Origin: UBA11612 sp964475755
GTDB taxonomy: Bacteria > Pseudomonadota > Alphaproteobacteria > Rhodospirillales > Rhodospirillaceae
Length of the DNA: 64,000 nucleotides
Assembly (NCBI GenBank): GCA_964475755.1
Contig: CAYYXR010000003.1
Span: 1-64,000 of the forward strand
Reading direction: 5' to 3'
The notes beneath the pieces were generated by a model. The model was not told the origin of the DNA. It worked only from the letters and a program-made list of their open reading frames with translations, and made no database searches. Position numbers and translations under genes: made by a program. Shown here piece by piece: positions 42,131 to 51,021 of this stretch (position 1 is its first letter; the number at the start of each line of letters is the position of its first letter).

Positions 42131-42627
42131 GCCTTGCCCCACCATGCTTTCTGCTTCATCGCCCAAGTGCCGAGGGCCGTGAGCGCCAGAGATGCGATGA
42201 CATTAAAGCCCGCGAAGGAAATGCCGAGGAAGCGGAAAGGTGCTTCGTCGCAGGCTGGGCGCGCAGATTGCGAGAGCGCGCCCATAAGATCGTTCATTGA
42301 AACGCTGCCGCCTCCGCCCGTGCAGGACGTCGGGCCGGCCCACCATCCTTCTTCGACACCGACGTGATAACCGGCCAGTCCGGCGCCGAGCACGAAGAGC
42401 ACCACCAAATGCATAAGGACTACGCGGCGCTCCCGCGGCGGTACGGCAGGCAAGACGGCCAACGCGCCCAAAACAAAATTCAATGCGTAAGGCACGCGCT
42501 GGGCGTAACACAGATCGCAGGGAAGAAATCCGAAGATATGCTGCGAGGCAAGCGCGGTGCCCAAAGCCCCGAGTGAGGCGAGTGATACGGCGGCAAGCGC
42601 AAGGCGTCCTTTGTCGATGTCTGTCAT
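42127..42627 (-). CDS. dsbB: Disulfide bond formation protein B
   Basis: 166 residues, four helices. The first periplasmic loop has the redox pair CDLC (FGFLPCDLCYAQRVPYALN), the second has Cys in PTSCTGG and ARPACDE, the two disulfide pairs of DsbB. It re-oxidises DsbA with quinone as acceptor; coq7 next door makes that quinone. The ATG at 42627 or the one three codons upstream (42636) may be the start. Confidence 0.9.
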   Translation of the reverse strand: MTDIDKGRLALAAVSLASLGALGTALASQHIFGFLPCDLCYAQRVPYALNFVLGALAVLPAVPPRERRVVLMHLVVLFVLGAGLAGYHVGVEEGWWAGPTSCTGGGGSVSMNDLMGALSQSARPACDEAPFRFLGISFAGFNVIASLALTALGTWAMKQKAWWGKA

Positions 42628-42637
42628 GGCACCCATA

Positions 42638-43219
42638 CTAGGCCAGGAAGCGGATGATGAGGAAGCCGCCCAACAGCAACACAAAAAAGAGGGTCGTCAA
42701 GAGGCCAAGATAGCGCTCGATAAATCCGCGGATTGGGGCGCCAAACTTCCATAATATGGCGGCCACCAGGAAAAACCGCGCGGTACGTGAAATGGCCGAG
42801 GCGATACCGAACAGCACAGGATCGAGTTGGACCGTTCCGCTGGCGATGGTGATGACTTTGTAGGGAAACGGTGTGAACCCGGCCATGGAGACAATCCAAA
42901 ATCCCCACTCGGCATACAGCCGTCTGAAATTTTCGAACTGCGCCTCGTAGCCGTAGAGCGCGACGATTTGCTCGCCAATACTCTCGTACAAGAAATAACC
43001 TATTGCGTATCCGAAATAGCCGCCGAGTAGACTGCCGGCACTGCAGACCAATGCAATGCGCCAGGCTTTTGTCGGGGCGGCCAGCACCATCGCGATCAGA
43101 AGAACGTCCGGCGGAATGGGAAAGACGGAACTTTCAATAAAGGCAATGATGAACATCGCCCACATGGCATGGGGATGTGCGGCCAGGGAGAGGGTCCAAT
43201 CATAAAGACGGCGCAGCAC
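42638..43219 (-). CDS. YqaA/DedA-like membrane protein
   Basis: 193 residues. The SNARE-associated (VTT) pattern includes AFIESSVFPIPPDVLLIAM, GGYFGYAIGYFL and the MAGFTPFPYKVITIASG motif. Family members are likely lipid scramblases or transporters at the inner membrane. A GTG at 43219 follows AAGGACATCTCGC. Upstream of dsbB by about eleven bases on the same strand, so co-transcribed. Divergent from the reductase at 43395. Confidence 0.87.
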   Translation of the reverse strand: MLRRLYDWTLSLAAHPHAMWAMFIIAFIESSVFPIPPDVLLIAMVLAAPTKAWRIALVCSAGSLLGGYFGYAIGYFLYESIGEQIVALYGYEAQFENFRRLYAEWGFWIVSMAGFTPFPYKVITIASGTVQLDPVLFGIASAISRTARFFLVAAILWKFGAPIRGFIERYLGLLTTLFFVLLLGGFLIIRFLA

Positions 43220-43394
43220 GCGAGATGTCCTTCCCCATATGTTGAGCGCGTTCTCCTAGCAGGTTCGCCGCGTATCGGCAAACTGACTGCGCGGCGCGCC
43301 TTATTCGGCGTTCTCTATTCGGATTGTGCCGTACCCTGCCAATTGATAATGAATTGAATAAGGCAAAGTTGGACCTGAAGCGCGGGGAGGCGGC

Positions 43395-45362
43395 ATGGCC
43401 AATTATTCTCATCTGCAGGAGCCCATCGCCATCGGTGGGGTGATAGCCCCCAGCCGCGTGATGATGACGACCCACGGCCCGCGCCTCGCGCAGGCACGCT
43501 ATGTCCGGTATTTGGAGGAGCGCGCAAAGGGCGGGATCGGACTGGCGGGCTTCAATCTCGGGCCCATGGGCCTGATGCAGTTTCCGCTGGGTCCGGGGAA
43601 GCCTCACCCAGGTCATGCCGGGGCTATCGATACCGTGCCGTATCACCCGCTCACCAAAGAAGGTCGCACTTTTTACGATGCCATGATCCCGGCCCTGCGC
43701 GAGCAGAGCGATGCGGTTAAGAAGCATGGCGTGTTGAGCATTGCGCAGCTTTATCATCCAGGTGTTGCGCAGCATACCGATGTGCTTCAGCCGGTGGTCG
43801 GTCCATCCGTCGTGCCCGACGAATACGAGCACCATGTTCCGCATGAAATGACGGGCGAGGAAATCGCTGATCTGATCGAGACGTATGCTGTTTGTGCCCA
43901 ACGCGCAGTTGCATCGGGATTTAGCGGGATCGAACTGCATGCCGCGCACGGCTATATCGGCCAGCAGTTTCTCTCGCCGGTCATGAACAAACGCAGCGAT
44001 AAATACGGCGGAAGCCTGGAAAACCGCATGCGGTTTTTGCTGGAGACAGCGGCGGCGGTGCGCGAGGCGATCAAAGACGAAATTCCCGTTGGCTTGCGGA
44101 TGACAGGATGGGAACCCGAAGGCGGGCTCACCGAGAAGGAGATTGTCGAAACCGCGCGCCGAATGGCCGGTGCAGGCATGGCCTACATCAGTATTTCCGG
44201 CGGGACGTATTCGGGACGGATGCTGGGGGCGAACCGACCGTATGTGGCGCCCGCCTTTGTCGGCAACGGGCCGAACGTGCCCGCCGCGGCGGCGGTCAAG
44301 AAAGCGGTCGACGTGCCGGTGATGGTGGCTGGGAATATCGCTGATGTCGCCTATGCGGAAAGTGTCGTGGCTGAAGGTAAGGCCGATATTGTGGGCATGG
44401 TGCGCGGGCTTATCGCCGATCCCAAAATTCTTGTGAAAGCGTTTAACGGCCAGGAAAATCAGATCACACCGTGTATCGGCTGCAATGAGTGCCACTACGG
44501 CGTGACGGTGAGATGCTCGGTTAATCCCGCCGTCGGCCAGGAAGCGGCCTTCGAGGCCGCGCCCGTCATCAAAACCAAAAACGTGCTGGTGATCGGCGCC
44601 GGCCCTGCGGGCATGGAGTGTGCGCTATCGGCGGCACGGCGCGGCCATCATGTGACGTTGGCCGACCGGTCGCCCGGACTGGGCGGCATGCTCTCCCTCT
44701 TGGCGCGCACGTCCGAGCAATCCCGCTTCGGGGACTACCTTACCTATATGAAGCGCGTCCTCGACGAAGCCTCCGTGGATGTGAAGCTGAACACAAGTGT
44801 CGATGCCGAGTATGTGAAATGGCTCGCCCCGGATGTTGCCGTGGTTGCGACGGGCGCAACCTACGAGGCTTTGCCCGAAAGAACCGTGAACGCGGCTGTG
44901 GCCCTTGAAAGCCCGAAACAGTTAGGTGTTCGCGTGGCGGTCGCCGGTGGGTTGGACGACCATCTTCCATCTCTTGTGGTTGCCGACTACCTGTCGCGCC
45001 ATGGCTATCGCGTGACCCTTTTGAGCGAGAACCCGCTGCCCGGTCAGACCGTTGAGCCTGCAAGTCTTTATATGATGCTGCGCCGGTTCGCCGAACGCGG
45101 TGTTGATCTGAGGCCGCTGACGGCAGCCGTGAAACTGGAAGACGGTAACCTGCTGACGAGAAATAGTTTCAGTAACGCGCCGGGCCGGATCGAGGGCATC
45201 GATAGCCTTGTCGTTGCCGATGGACGCAAACCTGTGAATGGACTGGCCGCTCAATTGAAGGACGTTGTCGGCAAAGTCCATGTCATCGGTGATGCGCTTG
45301 CGCCGCGCCGCATGCTGCATGCGACGATTGATGGTGTGCGTCTCGGTCAGACCGAGCTCTAA
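43395..45362 (+). CDS. Old-Yellow-Enzyme-type FMN/Fe-S/FAD oxidoreductase
   Basis: 655 residues. An N-terminal FMN TIM barrel (about 1-340; GFSGIELHAAHGYIGQQFLS, YGGSLENRMRFLLE), a 4Fe-4S site CIGCNECHYGVTVRC, and a C-terminal FAD/NAD domain (VIGAGPAGMECALSAARRG). This is the architecture of 2,4-dienoyl-CoA reductase and trimethylamine-dehydrogenase relatives. The Cys spacing (C-x2-C-x2-C-x6-C) is shorter before the fourth Cys than in those. Substrate unknown. CGGGGAGGCGGC precedes the ATG; followed by the MBL hydrolase. Confidence 0.9.
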   Translation: MANYSHLQEPIAIGGVIAPSRVMMTTHGPRLAQARYVRYLEERAKGGIGLAGFNLGPMGLMQFPLGPGKPHPGHAGAIDTVPYHPLTKEGRTFYDAMIPALREQSDAVKKHGVLSIAQLYHPGVAQHTDVLQPVVGPSVVPDEYEHHVPHEMTGEEIADLIETYAVCAQRAVASGFSGIELHAAHGYIGQQFLSPVMNKRSDKYGGSLENRMRFLLETAAAVREAIKDEIPVGLRMTGWEPEGGLTEKEIVETARRMAGAGMAYISISGGTYSGRMLGANRPYVAPAFVGNGPNVPAAAAVKKAVDVPVMVAGNIADVAYAESVVAEGKADIVGMVRGLIADPKILVKAFNGQENQITPCIGCNECHYGVTVRCSVNPAVGQEAAFEAAPVIKTKNVLVIGAGPAGMECALSAARRGHHVTLADRSPGLGGMLSLLARTSEQSRFGDYLTYMKRVLDEASVDVKLNTSVDAEYVKWLAPDVAVVATGATYEALPERTVNAAVALESPKQLGVRVAVAGGLDDHLPSLVVADYLSRHGYRVTLLSENPLPGQTVEPASLYMMLRRFAERGVDLRPLTAAVKLEDGNLLTRNSFSNAPGRIEGIDSLVVADGRKPVNGLAAQLKDVVGKVHVIGDALAPRRMLHATIDGVRLGQTEL

Positions 45363-45380
45363 GCTCGAAAGGGAGCGGCC

Positions 45381-46277
45381 ATGAAACCGGTGCAAATTGG
45401 CGAAACGCTTATTCGGAAATTTGTTGAGTTTTCGGACGGCATTCCCATGCCGGTGGAGGCGTTTGCAAACCTCACCGCTGAGCGCTTGGCGGAACTGACC
45501 CCCGAATTGGACTCGCGCTGTTTCGGCCCTGAGCCCGGCACGCTTTTGATCAGCATGCACACCTTTGTCATTGAAACCCGCAGGCTGAAAATCCTCGTCG
45601 ATACCTGCAACGGAAATCACAAGTCCCGCACGGGTATCATGGCGGGCATGAATATGCTGGAGACGAATTACCTTGAAAATCTCGCCGCGCTTGGTTTGGT
45701 GCCGGAAGAGATCGACATTGTCATGTGCACGCATCTGCATGCGGATCATGTGGGGTGGAACACAAAGCTTGAAAATGGCCAGTGGGTGCCGACCTTTCCC
45801 AAGGCGAAGTATCTGATGGGCAAGGCAGATGTGGACTATTACGGAAGCCTGCCCGCCAATCACCCGCAAGCCGAACTCGCCCGCGAATGTTATGCGGACA
45901 GCGTGCTGCCCGTCATTGACGCCGGTCAGGCTGTTTTGGTCGAAGGGCGGCACGTCATCGAGGACGGTGTGGGCGAGGGGCTTTGGATTGAGCCTGCGCC
46001 GGGCCACACCCCTGGGTCTTGTGTGCTTCATGCCAAGAATAAGCACGATCATGCCTTGTTCGTGGGTGATATCTTTCACCACCCCATTCAAGTGCAGGAC
46101 CCGACCTTGCACATCAGCGCCGACAACGAAGAGGCTACGGCGCTCGATGTGCGCCGGGACATGATCGGCACGTATATGAATACCGGCGCACAAATTTTTG
46201 CGGCGCATTTTCCCGAGCCCACGGGCGGCTGCATCGTGTCCGGCAAAAAGGACGCCCGGTTTCAATTCACAGATTAG
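45381..46277 (+). CDS. MBL-fold metallo-hydrolase
   Basis: 298 residues. The metal motif HLHADHVGWN (HxHxDH) lies near residues 118-127, with a further His in APGHTPGS and Asp in FVGDIFHH; the tail has AAHFPEP. The overall order matches lactonase- or hydroxyacyl-hydrolase-like members. It starts 18 bases after the reductase stop, so the two probably act on the same pathway, but the substrate cannot be named. Confidence 0.88.
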   Translation: MKPVQIGETLIRKFVEFSDGIPMPVEAFANLTAERLAELTPELDSRCFGPEPGTLLISMHTFVIETRRLKILVDTCNGNHKSRTGIMAGMNMLETNYLENLAALGLVPEEIDIVMCTHLHADHVGWNTKLENGQWVPTFPKAKYLMGKADVDYYGSLPANHPQAELARECYADSVLPVIDAGQAVLVEGRHVIEDGVGEGLWIEPAPGHTPGSCVLHAKNKHDHALFVGDIFHHPIQVQDPTLHISADNEEATALDVRRDMIGTYMNTGAQIFAAHFPEPTGGCIVSGKKDARFQFTD

Positions 46278-46409
46278 TAGCACGGCTTCGTATAGGCTGA
46301 ATCGACAGGAGAATAGGGGCTTAATCGATCAATTTTTACCGGTTGTCGAGGTAGGCGCTTTACACTTGTTCCTTACTGTTCTATCCCCCTCGTCCATCAT
46401 GTCTTTTGT

Positions 46410-46495
46410 GCGGGTATGGCGGAACTGGTAGACGCGCCAGACTCAAAATCTGGTTCCTTCTGGGAGTGGGGGTTCGATTCCCTCTACCCGCACCA
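46410..46495 (+). tRNA. tRNA-Leu (anticodon CAA)
   Basis: 86 bases with a class II variable arm. Acceptor GCGGGTA pairs with TACCCGC; the anticodon stem CCAGA/TCTGG holds the loop CTCAAAA with CAA at positions 34-36, reading UUG. The T arm has GGTTCGATTCC and the CCA end is encoded. Located directly before the chimeric remnant gene region. Confidence 0.95.
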
Positions 46496-46584
46496 TCCTC
46501 CCCTCTATTTTGGTCGCATTGCGCATGCTCAAGCGCCGAGAATCCCGTATGGTGTCTCCATACTATCAGGGGAGAGATGGCAAC

Positions 46585-46899
46585 ATGAAACGCGCGTTGG
46601 CCAGTGATCTTTCATTTTTTGATGTTCGACCGCTTGGCCGAAGAGGCTTTCTCCAATCCGGATTCGGAGCGGCCGCATTGGCATCAATGCCGTGTGTGCC
46701 CTGGATCGCATCAAATTCGGCGCGGGCCGCAGTACCGTCGGCTGCCGCAGGCGGATTTTCAGTGGAAGGTCTAGGCCGGCTGTCCGTGGCAATGCAAAGC
46801 GCGGTCGATCGTGGGGCCGTTGACGGCATCTGTGAAAACCAATGTCACGTCCGATTATCATCAATTCAGTCAGGAAATCCGGATCGTTTCAGACCTTGA
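46585..46899 (+). pseudogene. 5' remnant of a Tat-exported serine hydrolase (beta-lactamase family)
   Basis: GGGGAGAGATGGCAAC precedes the ATG. The frame begins with a Tat signal (LGRRGFLQSGFGAAALASMP) and continues GGFSVEGLGRLSVAMQSAVD and RGAVDGI, the usual N-terminus of class C beta-lactamase-like hydrolases. After about residue 82 (near 46830) the residues no longer fit that family and the frame ends at 46899. The rest of the roughly 400-residue gene, including the catalytic SxxK, is absent. The DNA continues as a TonB-receptor segment in another frame. Confidence 0.65.
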
Positions 46900-48058
46900 A
46901 GGGCCATTGTCATGGTTGGCGGGCGGAAATTTCTACAGCGATGAACTCACAGCTTTCCAAAATTTTACGCTCAACGCATTCGGTCCGGGCGGTCTATCCG
47001 GTTTCTTTCCCGTAGAGGAGGGAATCTCGTCGCTTTTAAATCAAAAAGCCGAAAGTTTTGCGATATTCGGCGAGGCGAGTTACGAGCTCATCGACGGCCT
47101 TACGGTTGCTGGTGGCGTTCGATGGACGCGGTACAAGCGCACGGCAACAACCAACGCGTACATATTTGATGCGACGGGCCTCGGGTTGGCGTTTGTGGAA
47201 GAAACCGAGGCATTCAGCCGACTCCTCGTTGAAACAATTCCCGAGATATCGGTTGCGCGTTCTTGGTCCAAGTGGAGTGGGCGCGTAAATCTTTCGTATG
47301 AATTTCTGCCGAGTTGGTTTGCGTATGGCGGAGTTTCTCGCGGCTTTAAAGGCGGCGATTTTAACGGTGGCGCGTTGTTCAGTTCACTTGAGGCAACGCT
47401 TGCTGATCCAGAGTTTGTGACAAGCTACGAAATCGGCCTTAAGGGTCAGTCGGGTGATGGCAGGTATGGTTTTGATATATCTGGATTTTATTATGACTTC
47501 ACCAATCAGCAGGTTGCGGTGCTGATACCAGGCTCGAATGCAACATTGCAAAGCTTGTCGAACGCAGCGAAGACGCAAGTCACTGGATTTGAAGCGGCCG
47601 CGACCGCAATGCCCATGGACAATTTGTTCTTGGAGGCAAAAATTGGCGTGCTGGATGCGGAGTTTAAGCGGTTTCAGCTTGATGCCGGTGATCCTTCAAC
47701 CGACTTTGCAGGCAACCGGACGGCTTCTTCTCCAAAATTCAGTTTTGTTGGGGCTGGTCAATATTCAGCACCCCTTCGCATTGGAAAGCTGGGACTTGCC
47801 GCCGATATCTCCTATACCGGTAGCCACTATTTTACGGCCGACAACAACCCGGCACTCTATGAGGACGGTTACTGGCTTGCCAATGGAAGCCTATTTTTTG
47901 AAGATTCAAACAATCGCTACAAAATTTCAATTTGGTCAAAAAACTTGACCAATGAATCATATTTCATTTCTGGTCTTGGCAATGCCGGCCTCGGATTTCT
48001 GGAGCTGTTTCCAGGTCCGCCGCGCACGTTTGGCTTAACAGTAACGGGACGCTTTTAA
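46830..48058 (+). pseudogene. TonB-dependent receptor, 3' portion only
   Basis: About 410 residues from near VKTNVTSDYHQFSQEIRIVS to the aromatic end of the barrel (PGPPRTFGLTVTGRF). It corresponds to the last 60 percent or so of a complete receptor: the matching motif in the intact receptor at 21375 (DYDQFSQELRL) is near residue 358 of 810. Signal peptide, TonB box and plug are missing, so it cannot function alone. It abuts the serine-hydrolase remnant near 46830 in a different frame. Its last four bases overlap the queC stop region. Confidence 0.7.
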
Positions 48059-48726
48059 ATTTTTGGTTCGACCGGTGCGGCGGACTTCGCATCCTGCCAG
48101 GCGAGGTCGTGAAGGTGGCACGCATCGCAATGACCACATGGTACGGGCTGATTGCCTGTTGTCTCCGGCGCGTAACAACTCCAGGTGTCGCCCTGACTCA
48201 ATCCGAGTTCATATGCGAGCGCTGCGATTTGTGGCTTTGTCATCTGAACAAGGGGCGCAACGATGCGCGGCGGATGGGGAACCGCCTCGGCCCACATGGC
48301 GCGGAAGGACTGCAAAAATGACTCCCGGCAATCTGGGTATCCGGAATAATCAACCGCATTCACACCGAGCCACACTTCCGTAGCGCCGAGCCCGGCGGCT
48401 TCGGCGCACGCCAGCGCAAGGAACACAGCGTTTCGCCCAGGAACAAAAGTCGGCGCAATTCCTGACTTCATCTCCTCCAAAGTGCGGTCGTGCGGAATCT
48501 CAATGTTCGGTTTTTGCCAGTTCACATCCACAACACGGCGCTCAATACCGAAGCGTTGGCATTGCTCAGCCGCAAATCTCAGTTCGATATCGTGACGCTG
48601 TCCGTACGAAATGCCGAGGCTGAATGGAGTTCGACCGTGTTTGCGTGCCAACAAGAGACATGCCGTGGAGTCCAAGCCCCCTGAATGCAATACGACGCAG
48701 GTCTGATTTTTCGCACCGTCTGTCAT
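48055..48726 (-). CDS. queC: 7-cyano-7-deazaguanine synthase
   Basis: 223 residues. An ATP-pyrophosphatase SGGLDST loop (VVLHSGGLDSTACLLLA) and four C-terminal zinc Cys (WSCYAPE, PVPCGHCDACHLHD). Converts 7-carboxy-7-deazaguanine to preQ0. The start overlaps the queD stop by four bases (ATGA). Last gene of queE-queD-queC. Confidence 0.96.
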   Translation of the reverse strand: MTDGAKNQTCVVLHSGGLDSTACLLLARKHGRTPFSLGISYGQRHDIELRFAAEQCQRFGIERRVVDVNWQKPNIEIPHDRTLEEMKSGIAPTFVPGRNAVFLALACAEAAGLGATEVWLGVNAVDYSGYPDCRESFLQSFRAMWAEAVPHPPRIVAPLVQMTKPQIAALAYELGLSQGDTWSCYAPETTGNQPVPCGHCDACHLHDLAWQDAKSAAPVEPKI

Positions 48727-49094
48727 ATGACATCAAACGTGCATGACTCACCCAATGACGGCCGGCGGACGGTCACCTGTGCAAGTTGAGGAAAATCCGG
48801 CCGCAATTGCTCAGCAATCCAGCGGGATAAATTCTCCAGAGAAGGCGTTGCTAGTCCTGGGAGGTCATTTAAGAAATGGTGATCCAATTTGGATCTTACC
48901 AAATTCAATGCTCGAGACAGGTCTTCGAAATCCACGACACAACCTGTTGCCTCATTGGGTTCGCCAGTCAGGGCGACTTCCACCTTGAAAGAGTGGCCGT
49001 GCACGCGCGTGTTTTCGTGTCCGGCCGGCTTGTGGCTGAACGTGTGCGCGGCCTCAAATCCGAACTCTTTCACAATTTTAAATCGAGACGTCAT
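48723..49094 (-). CDS. queD: 6-carboxy-5,6,7,8-tetrahydropterin synthase
   Basis: 123 residues. Zinc histidines are in FEAAHTFSH and RVHGHSFKVE, and the active-site region LDHHFLNDL is present. Makes carboxy-tetrahydropterin from dihydroneopterin triphosphate, the step before queE. The ATG at 49094 gives the family N-terminus; the start lies 5 bases after the queE stop. Confidence 0.95.
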   Translation of the reverse strand: MTSRFKIVKEFGFEAAHTFSHKPAGHENTRVHGHSFKVEVALTGEPNEATGCVVDFEDLSRALNLVRSKLDHHFLNDLPGLATPSLENLSRWIAEQLRPDFPQLAQVTVRRPSLGESCTFDVI

Positions 49095-49099
49095 ATCAG

Positions 49100-49735
49100 T
49101 TAAGGAATTCCCAATAGCTTGTGCGTTTGCAGCGACAGTTTCCATCTCGGATGGCGCAAGCAATATGCAATCGTGAGATCGGTATTCGAAACTTTGTTGT
49201 CCCCGTCCATAGGCTGCAAAAACCAATGAGCAAAATCCAAATGCTCAAAGGCGGTGGGATCGGCGCCTTCCTGCGGATACACCAGCTTGAGTTCGTCTCC
49301 GCATGTTGCAACCAGGTCCGCCCGAGCTTTGGGGCTCACGCAAACCCAATCCAATGTATCTGGGGGTTCTATCGTTCCATTCGTCTCCACCGCAACCTCA
49401 AATCCGCAAGTGTGAAGCGCCTCGATGAGGGGGATGTCCAGTTGGAGCAGCGGTTCTCCTCCCGTGCAAACGACAAATTTTGGATTGTCGGCGCCGCCTT
49501 TCCAGGCATCGTTTACCGCGCGCGCCAATTCTCTGGCCGTGGAATATTTCCCGCCTCCGGGCCCGTCGGTGCCGACAAAGTTGGTATCGCAGAATCGGCA
49601 AACGGCCGTATTCCTGTCCTTCTCAAGGCCGCTCCACAGGTTGCAGCCAGCAAAGCGGCAAAACACTGCCGGCCGGCCCGTTTGCGCGCCTTCACCTTGC
49701 AAGGTGTAAAATATTTCTTTGACTGTGTAGGTCAT
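49100..49735 (-). CDS. queE: 7-carboxy-7-deazaguanine synthase
   Basis: 211 residues. Radical-SAM family: EIFYTLQGEGAQTGRPAVFC, with cysteines in FAGCNLW and CRFCDTNF, then FVVCTGGEPLLQLD. Rearranges carboxy-tetrahydropterin with SAM. ATG at 49735. With queC and queD it gives the preQ0 branch of queuosine synthesis; later steps (queF, tgt, queA, queG) are not in the window. Confidence 0.95.
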   Translation of the reverse strand: MTYTVKEIFYTLQGEGAQTGRPAVFCRFAGCNLWSGLEKDRNTAVCRFCDTNFVGTDGPGGGKYSTARELARAVNDAWKGGADNPKFVVCTGGEPLLQLDIPLIEALHTCGFEVAVETNGTIEPPDTLDWVCVSPKARADLVATCGDELKLVYPQEGADPTAFEHLDFAHWFLQPMDGDNKVSNTDLTIAYCLRHPRWKLSLQTHKLLGIP

Positions 49736-49871
49736 GATTCCGGCGATCACATACGCCCAACCATCGAGAGAATCCAGTGCCGATAGCATTCGGCGGGGCC
49801 TTTGAGGCTGATACGCTGTTGTCCCGTGCGCCTAGGGCTGGGTATTGTGATGAAATGCCAAGGAAAGGAAC

Positions 49872-50141
49872 ATGAAGACAGCGATTGTTACCGCCGGTCT
49901 TTTTCTATTGAGCTATGTTGTCATCAATCGTGGACTCGGACCCAATCCGCTAGAATTGGTCGGCACGATTTGCGTCGTATTAGGATTTGCCGGCGGCGTG
50001 AGCTGGTTCATGAAGAAGGGCCGGGACGGAGAGTCGCGGTCCCACCGATCGGCGGAGCAAGAACTGCTCGAGAAAATAAACTCCGCGTCTGCTGAATCTC
50101 GCTCTTCACCGCGGCCGCACCGCACTCGGAAGTTATTCTAA
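49872..50141 (+). CDS. Small membrane protein (89 aa)
   Basis: 89 residues. Two hydrophobic helices (AIVTAGLFLLSYVVI and LVGTICVVLGFAGGVSWFM) are followed by a charged tail with a Ser/Arg-rich end. AAGGAAC precedes the ATG. No recognised family. Divergent from queE, upstream of phoU on the same strand. Confidence 0.6.
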   Translation: MKTAIVTAGLFLLSYVVINRGLGPNPLELVGTICVVLGFAGGVSWFMKKGRDGESRSHRSAEQELLEKINSASAESRSSPRPHRTRKLF

Positions 50142-50247
50142 GGTTCCCGTCACAATTATTTAACTCACTTTGTTTTCGGTGAAATTTCACCAATCCATAT
50201 ATAGTGTGTTAACATATGCGGCGGATAAAACATGTTGGAATCAGGCC

Positions 50248-50982
50248 ATGAACACTGGCGATCATATCGTTTCGTCGTTCGACAATGATTTGGCGGAATT
50301 GGAGCGTGACCTATTGGAAATGGGTGGCTTAGCGGAAGCGCAACTTCAGGCGGCCATGGAAGCGCTTATGAAACGTGATGTAGAGGCCGCAGAACAGATC
50401 ATAGCGAAGGACGGCCAAGTTGACGAATGCGAGCGCAAAATAGAATCAGGTGCTCTATCGATTATTGCCCGGCGACAGCCGATGGCCAATGATTTGCGAT
50501 ACGTCTTCGGCAACGTGAAGATCGCCGGCAGCCTGGAGCGGATCGGTGATTACGCTAAGAATATCGCCAAGCGCACGATCATGATGTCTCAATATCCTTC
50601 TGTCACGATACCCCAGGACGTAGGGACGTTGGGAACGCTTGCGCAACGCACCGTCAATGAAGTCATGGACTCGTTTGCGACGCGAGACGCGCACAAAGCG
50701 GAAATGGTGTGGCAGCATGATCACGAGGTTGATGACCTCGTCGCGAGAATTATGCGATCTGTTGTTTCTCGTATGTCTCAATCATTGGTCAATGCAAACA
50801 AGGCGGAGGCGGCAGATGTTGAAACCGCGACACAGTTGCTTTTCATTACTAAAAACCTGGAACGCGTAGGCGATCACGCCACAAATATCGCCGAGGTTAT
50901 TCAGTTCCAACTTTCCGGAAGCTGGAAAACATCACAAAGACCTAAAGGCGGGGACAGTGTGCCGCTGGTGGCGTCGGGCTGA
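50248..50982 (+). CDS. phoU: Phosphate-specific transport system accessory protein PhoU
   Basis: 244 residues, two PhoU repeats of three helices each: HIVSSFDNDLAELERDLLEM, ARRQPMANDLRYVFG and GSLERIGDYAKNIAKR in the first; NLERVGDHATNIAEVIQF in the second. PhoU links PstSCAB to the PhoR sensor and dampens the Pho response. pst and phoB/R genes are not next to it. The ATG at 50248 is chosen for family length. Confidence 0.94.
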   Translation: MNTGDHIVSSFDNDLAELERDLLEMGGLAEAQLQAAMEALMKRDVEAAEQIIAKDGQVDECERKIESGALSIIARRQPMANDLRYVFGNVKIAGSLERIGDYAKNIAKRTIMMSQYPSVTIPQDVGTLGTLAQRTVNEVMDSFATRDAHKAEMVWQHDHEVDDLVARIMRSVVSRMSQSLVNANKAEAADVETATQLLFITKNLERVGDHATNIAEVIQFQLSGSWKTSQRPKGGDSVPLVASG

Positions 50983-51021
50983 TTCCCGTAGGGCGTCCAC
51001 AGAGACCGTCTTTTAGTTTTA

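Noticed and set aside
43200..46283. Two long minus-strand frames opposite the reductase and MBL hydrolase
   Set aside because: Both are complements of well-supported plus-strand enzymes; no ribosome sites.
46811..46899. Programmed frameshift joining serine hydrolase and TonB receptor
   Set aside because: There is no slippery heptamer, and the two families have no functional reason to be one protein; the receptor lacks its own signal and plug.
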